Position numbers and translations under genes: made by a program. Below, piece after piece: positions 1 through 13,096 of a DNA stretch of 64,000 nt. This DNA is from Sipunculus nudus. Taxonomy: Eukaryota > Annelida > Sipuncula > Golfingiida > Sipunculidae. The notes beneath the pieces were generated by a model. That model ran no database searches. It saw nothing but the letters and a program-made list of their open reading frames with translations, and had not been told where the DNA came from. Location: positions 20,097,714 to 20,161,713 of the forward strand of contig CM049320.1 in the NCBI GenBank assembly GCA_026874595.1, written 5' to 3'. Numbering within the stretch: position 1 is the stretch's first letter; the number at the start of each line of letters is the position of its first letter.

Positions 1-1936
1 AGCAACGTATGGCAGTCATGATAAATGAAAGCCGAGATAGAGACTTATGGACCGAAGTAAAGAAGATCAAGTCAGGTGGCCCTTCGCAGACCAGGACTGT
101 TGATAATAAATTTACTAGTACAGAAATTGCAAATCACTTCGGGGAAAAATACAGACACTTATATAATAGCGTTCCAGATAAAGCCAAGAAACATAATAAT
201 AACGTTAATCAGGCAATCAAAAACATATCACCAAAGAATACTCTCAACCTTAGTGTATCCGACGTTAGGATGGCTGTAAATCATTTAAAAACTGGTAAAT
301 CTGATTGAAGATTGATTCTACAGTCTGACCATATCATTAGTAGAACACACCGTTTGTATGTATATAGATCAATTTTATTTCATTTTATGATTTTACATGG
401 ACATATCCCAGCGGATATGAATACTTACGTAATTATAACTATACCGAAAGACCCAAGAGGTGACCTTACCTGTAGTGATAACTACAGGGGTATTTCATTG
501 ACAAGTTGTTTCAGCTTGATAGTGTTATTATTCAGAGGAATGGAGGTAAACTTGGCTCTTCTCCGCTGCAATATGCTTTTAAGAAGGGGCATTCGACTAA
601 CATGTGCACAGTAGTGCTGAAGGAGGTTATTTCACATTACATATGGAACGGGTCATCAGTTTACAGTTGTTTTGTTGATGCGTCACGCTTTTGATAGAAT
701 TAATATTCCCAAGTTGTTCCATTTACTCATGAAACGCAATGTTTTACCTACTGTCATTAGAATACTAGCAGATATCTACCAGAGACCCGTTATTAAGACA
801 AAACCGAATGATGTTGAATCTGAACAGTTTGGTGCTAATAATGGTGTACGCCAAGGGGGTGTATTATCCCCCTTCTGTTTAATATCTATATATTAGGCTT
901 TTAAAACGTCTCACAAATAAGGGAATAGGATGTTATATTGGAAATTATTTTGCTGGTGCTGTTGGCTATGCGGACGATCTTATGCTCTTATGTCCGACTC
1001 GGACGGGGCTTCAACAGATGGTTAAAGAATATGAATCGTTTGCCGAAGAATTTGATATGTTATATAACCAAAAGAAAACAAAATATGTTATTTTTAACAG
1101 GGTGTATCCAGCTAGGTCAGATAAGATCGTTTTAAATGGTGTAGCCCTAGAATGGCAGGATTCTGTACAGTACTTGGGGAATACAGTAACTTGGAACTTG
1201 TCAGATAACAATGATGTCTTCGGTAAAAGAGTCAAATTTATTGCAAGCTTTAACACCTTAACGGCGCATTTCGGATGTCTGTCTAGCAAGGTTAAGAACA
1301 GGCTATTTCACTCTTATTGTTGTTCCTTTTACGGCTGTCAAACCTGGTTATTAAAGCATAAGTCAATTGATCGAATAAGTACATCATAAAATAAGGCTCT
1401 GCCTCACCTATGGCACTTGCCATATAACTCGAATTGTACATGGATTGGCGGGCTCTCCGGCTCTGATAAATATAATCAGCTCACGCTTTATAAATTTATT
1501 TCTGAACATGCAGGATTTTGCTAATGACTTTGTAAATTTTCTGACAAAGAGAGCTCATTATACCTCAATTGGTGTACTTGGAGGCAACTTACGATATCTG
1601 GAAAGTCAGATGCACAACCATGGGATACAACGCGACATTAGAAATATAAAGATACTTAAGAGACAGTTGATGATGGTAACAACATCCATTAATATAGATT
1701 TACTGTCAGAATTGATAGAATGCAAAGATAGGATATGTACCTCGCATTTGACCTCCGATGAGGTTAAAACGCTAATTTATTTATTATCATCCGATTTTGT
1801 AATAGGTACGGACTGAACTTTCATTTTTCCTTCCTTCATTCTGTATATCTTTCATTTATTTCATATTTCTTTTCATTGCATATAATTTACTGTACTTCCT
1901 TGTACGAATAAAAGATATATATATAAATAAATAATC
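1..1936 (+). mobile_element. LINE (non-LTR retrotransposon) reverse transcriptase remnant with 3' end
   Basis: Translated pieces carry reverse transcriptase landmarks in the expected order. There is a pre-fingers region (9-305) ending GKSD, then IPKDPRGDLTCSDNYRGISL near 448-507, a segment VDASR/FDRINIPKLF near 672-715, GVRQGGVLSPF near 844-879, and the catalytic YADD box as GYADDLMLL near 963-989. A thumb and C-terminal region follow to about 1815. The 3' end is an AATAAA-like signal followed by ATAA repeats (1907-1936), typical of a LINE tail. The 5' part lies outside the window. The copy is dead: an in-frame stop follows GKSD at 306-308, and the reading frame changes near 500, 680 and 895. 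The clade was not determined; the motif wording resembles CR1/jockey-like mollusc LINEs. Confidence 0.85.
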
Positions 1937-2126
1937 TCGTCATTTTTCTTCTGCATCTTTATTGAATACCAAAGAAGTAACATGGTATAGCACGACAAAC
2001 TAATTAAAATTAATGTTTAATGTTTAATTTATATGTTTAATATCCAAAAATAAAGTAATTAAGTGACATGAATTTATTAAATATAAAACAATTGTAAACA
2101 TTTTACAATGGGAGAGTGATGAACAG

Positions 2127-5100
2127 ATGAGAATTCTAAAATTTGAATTCAAAACTACAGGTCCCATACAAATCCAAGTTACAGAAGACCAGGACCACGT
2201 GGAAATCATTAGGTACAATTTTTCCGAATTGGTCAATAGAATCACATCCCTCATCGATCGTCCGTACCAGCATGGTATCTTAACACTCGAGCTACAGGAG
2301 AAGATTTCGGTAAGTATTTAAGACATATCGTTTGAGGAACGTTAAGAGTGTCTGGCTGCACTGAGGAAAGATTAAAATGCGAGTTATGGAATCAAACAGC
2401 GTCACGTTTTGGCCAATGTCATTTAGGCCAATGTAATTAGAAAGATCAGAAATGATAGGCTGTGTGATTACCTGTGAGCACACAATTGATTAGTCATTTA
2501 AAATGGCCTACAACCCTAACTGGAGTCGTCATACAAGCCGGGGTGGGGGGGGGGGGGAGGGTACTGCAATATTCCTCGATCCTGTTCCATACATACCCGT
2601 TGAAATTTTGCAAACTTCTCATTAACTGGCAGATTTCTAATTTGAAAAGATATTATGAAATACATGATTTGGACATAGGCCTTTTCAACTATAATTATAT
2701 TAAAACTTTGCAAAATATTAAAGTAAAGCAATATAATCCATCAATATCTCCATTAAAGAAGCCCAAGGTCACCGGTCACACACTCAAATAACTGCACTTA
2801 AAACTCCTGATTTGGTTCATGTCATATTAGAATAGTAGAGGTCCAATAATAGTTCCCTGATTTTAACATTGGTTTTCACTAAATGAGTTGAGCTTGCCAA
2901 ATTATAAATTAGGTAACATTATTTCCTTCATTATTCATATTATCCAGGCCACTTTTTGCAATAGCCTATTTGGGCCTGGCTGTTTTTACAAAGTGTTATA
3001 CATGTCTAAACCGTACACTGTTTAATAAAAAAGAGCATGAAAGCCCTTTTTAATAGGTATAGGACTGAATATATTGCTTCATGATGCTTTTAAAAATAAT
3101 TGAATAATCAGAACAATTACTTTCAGCAAAGCAGATTTCTCAGGAAAGGAATAGAAAAATACTTGACATTCTGCAGATGAAGGATAGACTCGCATGGAAA
3201 ACATTTGTTTGGTGTTTAGAGGATTAAAAACAACATATAATTGACCTATAGAAAGCTAAGGTATCTAAACAATTATTAAAAAAATAACTATGATACAATG
3301 CAGTATTATCTCTATTACATTTTATTTGAATATTTGCTTAAAACCGTCCAATTTTACAGTACACCAATACCAGTTCCTACTCATATATATTATTATTGTC
3401 ACTTAAAGTAAAATATGCCAAATGTTATTGCTCACTCTTCTCAATGGGTGAGTGGTAAGTCATACAAAAACTTTACAGACAAATCTCGATTTTATAGATT
3501 ACATTTCTGGTTTAAAACAGGCACCTGAGAGGAGGGAGTATATTATCGTATTCATTTCAAACGCCAAGAGTGACATAGATCCAGGGGGAGGGGCGGAAGC
3601 ATACCAGATGAAACGACTATTTGAAGAAAGATTCTTGGGAAGGATTCGGTCAACTATAAGAAATCCTTCTGAAGTAAATGATATAAAACATGTGAAATAC
3701 GTTATTACAAGTACATCTTCTGTAGAGCCAAAAGATATTTAGGATTTAAAAGAGAAAAACTGTATTGTGACACATTTAACAAATATACCTCCTCAAGCGC
3801 TTAAAGCATGGGCCAAGAAAGACTGTATCGGAGAGAACAGTACATTTACTTCCCAATAAATCACAATTTTTTTCTCGGAGCAAGCGTGTATGAGCAATAG
3901 ATAACGTACTTTCAAAAATACGGACCCAAATGTTCTGCAATCTTACCCCTTCCATTGCGGTCAGGAGCTACAGTAAGGAAATGGCTTTCTTGTGAAATAA
4001 ATACGATTGTTGTTGATTATTCAACGCTGCAACAAGTCAGTGACAAATACATTTTAGAGGCCAAAAGACCATTGGTGATCTCACAATAGACAAAGGCGAT
4101 AGAATACAGGTGGTTATACTGGCAAAAACTCTCAAAGTCGGAAAAGTATAACCAGATGATATATGGTTAATTAATATGACACAGAGCTGCCACATTGTGA
4201 CTGCAAAACCTGATGTGGACAAGTTCCTGCAAAACTCAGTTTAGGTCTTTTCAAACCAAAAGATATACTCAACTGAAGCTCAGCTAGATAATACACATCT
4301 GGCAAAATTACTGCAAGAAGTAATCCCAAGAGAAGCAATAGAAAATATCATCTCCCACAAAGCTGGCATTGTTGCTGCTGTTAGAAACATTATTGCAGAA
4401 TCTATGGCGGCGCTGGAGTTTGCTTCACACATAAGGGACGCTTACAGAAAGAGGAGCAAGTAAAGAGTCCGTGACAAACCTGATACAGAACATTTTGGGT
4501 GAGTCTCTTGTTCAACTATTCGATTTGCAGCATTACATGTTTAAATCGATTCTACGAATGGATGTAAAAATCTAGCAGCAGGTAGGTAATGGGAATATCT
4601 CTGATCTCCCTCATTTTTCATTTCATATGCAAAGGATCAGAATACACATATAACAAACACAAATGTAGTTATCTGCACATATGTGTTGGTCAACCATATT
4701 AAAACAGCCTCTTTTAAGACAAAACCACGTTTATTTTAGGCAGAGATATGTCATTGGTCAGAATTGTCCTGAATTATCCCAAATGTGACATGAAGAAGCT
4801 CCGAGAAATATTATACTTTCATCTGTTCGAGAAACCACTGAGCGAACTGGACCCTGTAAAAACGTTAACAAAACAAGGATACGGCAGGAACGCCTGTCAT
4901 ATTTCAAAGTCAAGTATACTCTTTCATTTCTACACACCGAGGCCTGATTTAATGACACGATTACACAGTGACGTTGTTAGGGGAATCGCAGGAAAGGTCG
5001 CCAAATGACTCTCTTTGCTTTTGAAAGAAGAGGACGAGAATTGTCAGGTTGCCATAGGAACCAAAATCAGAAGCGAACTTAGTGTTCCAAACGGAGAAGA

Positions 5101-5150
5101 TAAACAACACTCTGATCAGGAACCAGGAACTTGTCGCTGTATCATGAGAA
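2127..5150 (+). pseudogene. Decayed CARD-domain gene, four candidate exons
   Basis: Exon 1 (2127-2309) starts with ATG and reads through NFSELVNRITSLIDRPYQHG and ILTLELQEKIS to a GTAAGT donor. Exon 2 (3135-3260, after GCAAAGCAG, before GTATCT) keeps phase 0 and reads RNRKILDILQMKDRLAWKTF. Together they match the six-helix pattern of a caspase recruitment domain (NF..LV..I....L...G.LT.E..EKI, then R..KLLDIL..K...A...F...L). Exon 2 has two in-frame stops (TAA after CLED, TAG after IIDL), so the CARD is broken. A candidate long exon (3521-4498, acceptor AAAACAG, donor GTGAGT) keeps phase 0 at its start and is 978 bases long, but it contains stops and frame changes. Its product, including REYIIVFISNAKSD and GIVAAVRNIIAESMAALEFA, was not recognised. 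A last candidate exon begins at 4740 after TTTATTTTAG. CARD proteins act in apoptosis and innate immune signalling by homotypic contacts; what this one did is unknown. Confidence 0.6.
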
Positions 5151-7052
5151 ATACCTTTTTGAACAATCTTTATTGGATATAGTTTTATGAGCAATCTTTA
5201 TTGAATTTTGTTAAAAATATTGCATCACATGACTTGATTTATTCATTATTCAATTATTATTTATCAATATTATCAGACACTGTTTGGGAAAAACCTATAA
5301 ACGCCTCCAACTATGTGAGTATGAGCTTTTCATTGATGTTTACATTCATATATAAAGGTGGATAAGCTCACTATGAACTCTTGACATGAAGAATTTAATG
5401 ATTCGTGTGTTTATTTGTTCAAGTGTCTATTAATCTATATAAAATCATGTATTTTTCAAATTTTGCATATTTTACTATTTAGACTAGAACAAGCTATGTG
5501 TGATATATGTTAAAACAGGAAATCATTAGATTCTTATGTTTATCTGGCAATACAATAATTGGCATTCTTCCCAGAATATTATAAAGTGTATTTTGATCAG
5601 TAAGTTGGTTCTCAAAGACATGATCATTCTAGTTATTCATAATTCTTCATACATGGGATATTTACATAACTGTTACTGTGCATAGAGCAACCGTAGCATT
5701 GTCATACTGCCATATTTGTAGCACTCACGTTTTCAGCGAGCTTATCTGACGTCTGCTTCATGAATAATGAACAATTGAAGCACGCAAATAACTGCTAGGT
5801 ATAAACCAAACTTTACCATATAAAGCCATATAAACCTGTCCCGTTTCTGGTTACAGGTCTTCTTGTTTAGACGGTGTGTGAACAGTGCATTGTTCACATT
5901 TTCTCCGTTGGATTTGATTGGTAGCTTTGATGTTTGCCGGAACACTTGCAGGCTTGTTTAGAATTCATGAAATAGAACCAGAGCGGCTCGCTGGTTTGTA
6001 AAGGGTGGCTACCAGACACTAGTTCTTTTTACAGTTTTAAAGTAACATCAAAACAAGAAGGTATCCAGGTCTTGACCTAAATAGCGCTGATCGCGGGGTA
6101 CACCTTATCACTGACATCGCACAAGCTCTTCATATAATTATATGGACAATGGAATTTATAAGTCATGCATTAAGAAGCTGCGTCCTTATAAGGGTAGATA
6201 TTCATATTTTTTAAGTAACCGCCGGCATTTTTGTGAATTGCTTACCTAATCTAAATGCGTGGTTCTCCAAAATTTCATTTCGGCGTTTGAATACATAGCA
6301 GGGGGTTGCAGAATACTATCTTGACATCAAGACCAGGCTCTGTTTATTGCACCTGTGGGCCCTTGGTGTGTAATCACCCCCACTGCTGGGTCAAATCGCC
6401 CTAAAGTCACAGTCCTTGATTCACGTGATTGGTACACGGCTGTCGAATACAGCTTATTGAAGCTCTGGTATGTTGTTTGTTGGCGATTAATTGTAAAATC
6501 ACGTTTGATGAAGGACAGATGAAAGCAAGCGATAACCGATTATTAATCGATTACATTATACACCTCTCCATAGTATTTTTATTAGGCTCCTTTGTATTTC
6601 GCAATTCCTGGTCTTGCTAGCACCAGTAAAATTTATCATACAACAATCACCGTAAGCATCACCAATCCTGTAAAGAACCGATGTGTCATGGTATTAATCA
6701 GGTTGTGTACTGTAAACGTTCTCCACTCAATATGTCGTCCCAGTTTTTATACAATGCGGCAGATTTATGGTCGCTTTACGACAAACATTAAGTACAAAGT
6801 TATACATGTATAAAGGTCAAGGTAACTTCCGGGTTTTTCAAACTAATTACGTGGCTGTTGCACAAGGCACGTTGTAAAATAAGTAGCTACTAATTTTTCT
6901 TATGATTCCGATATAACAGGAACCCATTCAAAATAACCTCATGGCAAACTCATACTTGTTACTTTGTTCTAAATAAAAAGTATGCAAAAAACTTTACAGA
7001 TTTTGAAGTCCACTCCTTAGTATGACTGAATTGTCGGCAGGAAAATAGTAGA

Positions 7053-7054
<2 letters not shown>
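5151..7054. other. Non-coding, nothing recognised
   Basis: Only short chance frames occur on both strands. No domain, repeat family or RNA gene was recognised. Confidence 0.5.

Positions 7055-7130
<76 letters not shown>
7055..7130. repeat. (TA)n microsatellite
   Basis: An almost pure TA run with a single interruption (TACATA). The apparent reading frame here is just alternating Tyr/Ile codons. Confidence 0.97.
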
Positions 7131-7133
<3 letters not shown>

Positions 7134-9798
7134 TACTATGTCTTTAACATTAAAGTGGTACATTGTTTGGTATTTTTTTTTCGGAGCCAAAAATCGTATA
7201 TCCGACCGCTCAAAACCTTATTGAGTCTAATAAACCTGCACATTACCATTCTCCTCGTGTACAGATGACTGTATACAAAGCATTTTCAAACTGTGCCTCT
7301 GTTTTTCATTTAAGAAAACATTTACTGGTAGTCTATTTGATGTCTAACATCACTCAACAAGGCTTCATAAGAATACTGAATTTTGGCTATCTGACAAATG
7401 GTTTGTGAGTTGGTGGCCGATCTATTACGCACGGGAACTTCTTGAGACGATGAGTTATTTCTTTTATCCGGCGACTTGCACCGTCGTATATTCTAGTACA
7501 AACCAAACCTGCACGAGTAATACAGTCATGGCCCTGTTAAACGTAAACATAAGCCCCGTTTATATTCATAATTCGCATAAATACTTATGCGTTTCCGTTA
7601 AACCTTCTTAACGTTCTCGGCTACAATGAACTGCTCTGGAACTCGTATTGACAGATAAGAAGTATATTCGGCCAGTGGGTTTGAAGGAGTTCAGCTTTCA
7701 TTCCACGCAGTTTTTCTGTCATACAGTCATCTATTATCTTTTAAATATCCCATGCTGGAATATATTCCCAGTGGAGAGTTCACCAAGAAGATATTACACC
7801 GACCAATAACGAAGACCATATTTTTACCGAAAACTTCTTAAAAATGCTCCGGAAAAGTGTTTTGACGGGGAAAACATTTGATTAAAATTATGGTTCACCT
7901 TAATATATGGGCCCACGAGATTATTCATTTCTCTTCTCCATCTACAGGAAGAAACCGCCAATAGCAATGATGAAATATTTTATACGTAAAGACAAATGAA
8001 CCATTGTCAAGCAGTTGATCATATTTGGACTGTTAATTTCCTTTTTTTGAGGATAATTGTTTAGTGTTTTTATAGAACGGAGAGAACAGCCATTTTTAAG
8101 GCCCGCTCGGCATGGGAAGGCGAATCCCCTGTAGCTTCTGATTGATGAAGGTGCAAATGTCAAACACCAAAACCATATATGTTCTTTTTTATTTATGATA
8201 TATATTATTTTCAGATGTGTATAACTTGTATATTTCCTATATACAATCAATATATGATTAAACCTTTAATCTAGATTAAATAATTATAAATTAACTATAA
8301 TGTAAGGAGCAGAGCATTTTTGATCATCCCGTTTATCTCATTATTTTCTTTGATTATGACATCTGTAAAGTGAGCTGGTTTACCCAGTCCCAAGGGTGCC
8401 CGCATTAAATAGGTTTCACGGTACTTTCCGACTTACCTGACGATTATGTCTCATATATGCCTTAAAATATGCCATATAAATTAAAGTCATTGTTTAGTCA
8501 ATAGAATTCTTATCTGGTGACCTGGCTACTGTGACTTGTGTATGATCACGTTTATAATTCTGTTACCAAAGGAGGGGGCAAGATATTGTTGATGAATATA
8601 CTTTACGTATATCCCGAGGTAAAGGGTAGGGTAAATTTATAGATGTTTTCGTTTGTACTTGAGCATCCTATGTTTGCACGCGAGACTGTTTTCTCAGGGT
8701 TCTGGCTTAATACAAATGAGCAAATGATAAATAATGGGATTAACATTATGATTATTCCGAAACATTTAAAGGGGAGATGACTAGACATTTTTGTACAAAA
8801 AGACGAGTGGAGAGGATTACTGAGACAAGTCCCTCTTATGCTGTTGCATTTTTGGGAAAATAACAAATTGTGATACTTCTTTTATATGTAAAGGTAATAT
8901 TATATTATTTCCCTTTCCTAAATCATTGTCATACTTTGTCACCATGTTGTTTTATAACGTCGAATGAAAAGGATAATAATTTGTGGATAATTAGTCAGTT
9001 GAATGACATCGAGGTTAATGAAAATTTAAAACACACATAATAAAAGAGAGTCACGGATTATGAAAAACAGGATTGTTCGTATCAATTTTCTAGTGACATA
9101 TTACTAACGTTGTTTTATTTTAAAACAAACTGATACCTCTAACCAAAGAAATAAAGCCCAATGGCGTATCTGGGTAATATCTGAGCTTGCTGCTATACGT
9201 CTCAGTTACCCATTTTATTTATAATTAATTAATTTTTTTTTTCAAATACCTTGATCAATTGATGGCCATGTCTCATTGTCTTGGTGTTTTTTTATTACAA
9301 AATGCAATACTTCAATATATCAAAATCTCATATAATTTCGTATTTCATGATATTTCCACACAATTTTTGATTTAGAAGACCCCATTCTTACATAAATGTA
9401 ATAAATAATGACCACTCATTCATGAGCCTTTTTTTATTTCACAATTTTTCACAAAAATTGACAATTTATTGAACATTGTTAAATGGTTATTCCATGAACG
9501 GCAGTCGTAAAATGTACATGACATAAAATAACTAATGAATATAACATATTGTAAACATATGTATGCTTAGACTCTAAATTCTATATGTATTTTCCTTACC
9601 TTTGTTATTAACTCTTCAAACAAGACGGAACTATGTAGCTCGATACAATAAATATTCATTTAATACGTAATTTGAATTAGCGTTTTTAGGTACAACGCAT
9701 TTATAGCTAATCTCCATCACTAAGAGTATTGTCAAACAGTGACAGAACATTATATAGCTCCACATGAAGAAAATATGCAGTTAGGAAACACTCAATTA
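7131..9798. other. Intergenic, no gene recognised
   Basis: AT-rich sequence with no frame longer than about 100 codons and no recognisable domain. The right end should contain the 3' UTR of the minus-strand apple-CTLD gene that follows. Confidence 0.5.
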
Positions 9799-12700
9799 CT
9801 AATTCAATTTGTGTTCACAAATGTACCCAAAAGCTGTAACGTTATTTGGTGCAGCATTGTACCAGCAGAAATCCTTCGTGACCACGAGCAGAACCTTGCT
9901 TCTCGACCAGGCCCACGTGTTCGTACACCATTTAGAATAATCGAATTCTTTATCTTTTGCCCATGTCCATTGCTTCCAAATGTTCCTCTTGCCACTAGTC
10001 CAGTAACTATAGTCGCTTTTTTGTTTGAGGCCACCTGCCAGATCAAATAAAAAAAATAGTATACATTTGTTGTAGTAGTTTAAATTACTGACACTTTGTT
10101 ATTGGTTTATTTTCACAACTGTATTTTTTTCTTCTTTGTTAGATACATGTATAGCATGGCAATATTTAACATGTTTAACAAGGTAAAAGGTAACCGACAC
10201 ACGGGCTGACGGTTTAGGTAACAGTTACAGTACAGAGGGCTGATAAATGAACCTATCTCGCATCAATTAAAAAGTACAATGAAGTAGAAACTGCAAGTTT
10301 TACACGATAACAAAGCTTACATGTACACTTTAACAATAACTGAACGAAGCCAGAACAGACTGCAATCCTAGCTTCAACCGTTAAATGACCGATTGTTTTC
10401 TTTCAGAAATTTGGGTTAACGTGATACATTTTGTAGATTTAGTATAGTTGTTAAAGGGGACTTTTCCGATAACTCATGTCAATTATAGAAAGATATTGCA
10501 TGATACATGTGTGGGCCCGATTCAGAAAGGATATTTTGTGGCAAATCTGACGAACTAAAGTTATGATACGAGCATTTTGCAACGACTGGAATTACAATTT
10601 AAGCACATATGCAACCATCCACCGTATGTAAGATTTTTTCCCTGTTTGTCAATATTGATGCATGTACCGTGTTTACTAACAGCTTGTACATAAACGAGCT
10701 CATACCTCCATTAGATAGGCGTTATAATAACCTTTTCTAACAGGGATTAACTACAGTCTATTAAGATGTACGAGGAGTAAGCATGAGATCACATCAAATC
10801 TACAGAAAAGGAAGGGAAAACCTGCCTCTAAATGCAAATGGTAAATTTTCTGAGCTAGCATTCTCATTTCGTATTCTGCATAATTTGAAATAAAAAAAAG
10901 TAATTATATAATTCTATAGCGATGTGAAAGAAACATACACATTGAAATGCAAATGACAAACTGAACTTTTTGTTTGGCATTCTATCCCAATATTAATTCA
11001 TAATGCAGATATATATTTGCTGCACTGTTATGGCTTAATTCATAAAAAAATTAAATATAGATCCTGACATTGGGTATTTCGAAATTAAGTTATATTAAGA
11101 CAACACACACTGAACCACTCATTTCTCATTCTTTTATGATTAAGGAAAACATGTTATGTAGGTATAACATTTAAGTATCTATGAGTTACTATGACGTAAT
11201 GCAATGACGTATCATGTTTGCCCTTATTTTAATTGATTAATCTAATTTTTTAATTAAAAAGATGCGTTACCTGGAGGCTGAAGATCCACGTCACGTGATA
11301 TGACTCCCTCCAGATGACACTGCTCCTTCTCGGTTTCTATTGCTACAAGATTACTCTGTAACCTTTCTCTGCAGGCCACCTCAGCCTCCCAGTGAGCTAC
11401 AGGTGCCACCTGTTTTATGAAGTAGCATGATATGTGGTCCATATGGTCGGAGAAAATATGATTCCAGCCGGAGGGGCACTCTAATTAGAGAGAACAAATA
11501 TCATTTTTATTCCACTCTCGGGTATAAATATTTTAATTGCGCTGAGTTAAGTTATATATCTGGACTTATGTTTTAAACGTATTGCTTATGTCAAATATAT
11601 TTCTTTCGTGCTAGTGCTACATCAAAAAAAAGTTTAAAATTAATGTAAGCTCAAATAATTTACATGTTTGATCAAAATGAATAGTTTAAAAGTGTGCAGA
11701 TTTGCCTATGTCATATTTATTATTCATAAGGGTGTTGTGTTTATGATAAAACCATTATCAGCATGATATAGCATTTTGGAAATGTGATTTGTAAATATGT
11801 TTGTTATATACAATATCTAAGCACTGTTTACGTTAAACATAATGAATAGAAGACGATGAATAATGCTGCTAACATAATGTTATACAAATTAAATAAAATA
11901 AAAAAATTAAATGCCAGCATTTAAGCCTATTACTTTCGTCCTGTACATAAAGTCCAAAATTTCCAGCAGAAAACTTCCCACAATCATCTACAATCAATGA
12001 AAGCAAAGTCATTTCAGTATTATGAGGTCATAGGTCAAAATCATATTCTAAGGTTTTGATTTTTTACAACCTTATTTTTTGGATTAAACTAGATGAAAGT
12101 TAAACAGCTGAGAGAACGTATAACTTTAACTTCACACGGTTACCACAGAAAGCAAGATATCTATATCACCTTGATAGAAAAAAACCAAATCACTTTTCTT
12201 CTTTCTTTATGGTAACATAGGTTACCGTAAAGAAAGGAGAAAAGTGATACGTTCAACAGTCAACGAACAGAAAACTTCCCACAATCATCTACAATCAATG
12301 AAAGCCAAGTCATTTCAGTATTATGAGGTCATAGGTCAAAATCATATTCTAAGGTTTTGATTTTTTACAACCTTATTTTTTGGATTAAACTAGATGAAAG
12401 TTAAACAGCTGAGAGAACTTATAACTTTAACTTCACACGGTTACCACAGAAAGCAAGATATCTATATCACCTTGAAAGAAAATAACCAAATCACTTTTCT
12501 CCTTTCTTTATGGTAACATAAGTTACCGTAAAGAAAGGAGAAAAGTGATACGTTCAACAGTCAACGAACATCCCTACAACAATTAATATTATCTTATCTT
12601 AGAACGACACAGATGTGGAGAAGGAATTTTAACTAATGCATATTGAAAAGAACAAAACCTTATTAACCAAAAACTAAATAAAGTGTCTAATTATATTTTT

Positions 12701-13050
12701 CATTAACTATGAAAATATAGATTTCTTATAACAGTAGAAAAGAGGAAATGATAATCATTCCAACTATTACCTACTGTAAATATTACTTTATCGTTTTATA
12801 AGCCTTACAAGCTCATGTATTATAATTCGTCCCCTATCCTACATATTAATAAGTTTGCCGGATATATTCGATTTGTAACCAACAGTATTTCTTACGATTT
12901 ACAAGAACATATGCAATATTTCTTACCCTTTCCCACAGCTGTCGTCGAGGACTGCGGTGTCACAGCCTTACCAACAACTTTACGAGAGCCTATAAGTTGA
13001 GGTATATGATTAAATTAATAATTCTGCTTTAGTGGTTCTTTGTAGATATT

Positions 13051-13096
<46 letters not shown>

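Noticed and set aside
7053-7268. Open frame of repeated Tyr-Ile
   Set aside because: It is only the TA microsatellite read as codons.
9804-10046. 80-codon minus-strand frame over the last CTLD exon
   Set aside because: It is in the wrong frame. The frame one base over reads a clear CTLD ending in GYICE.
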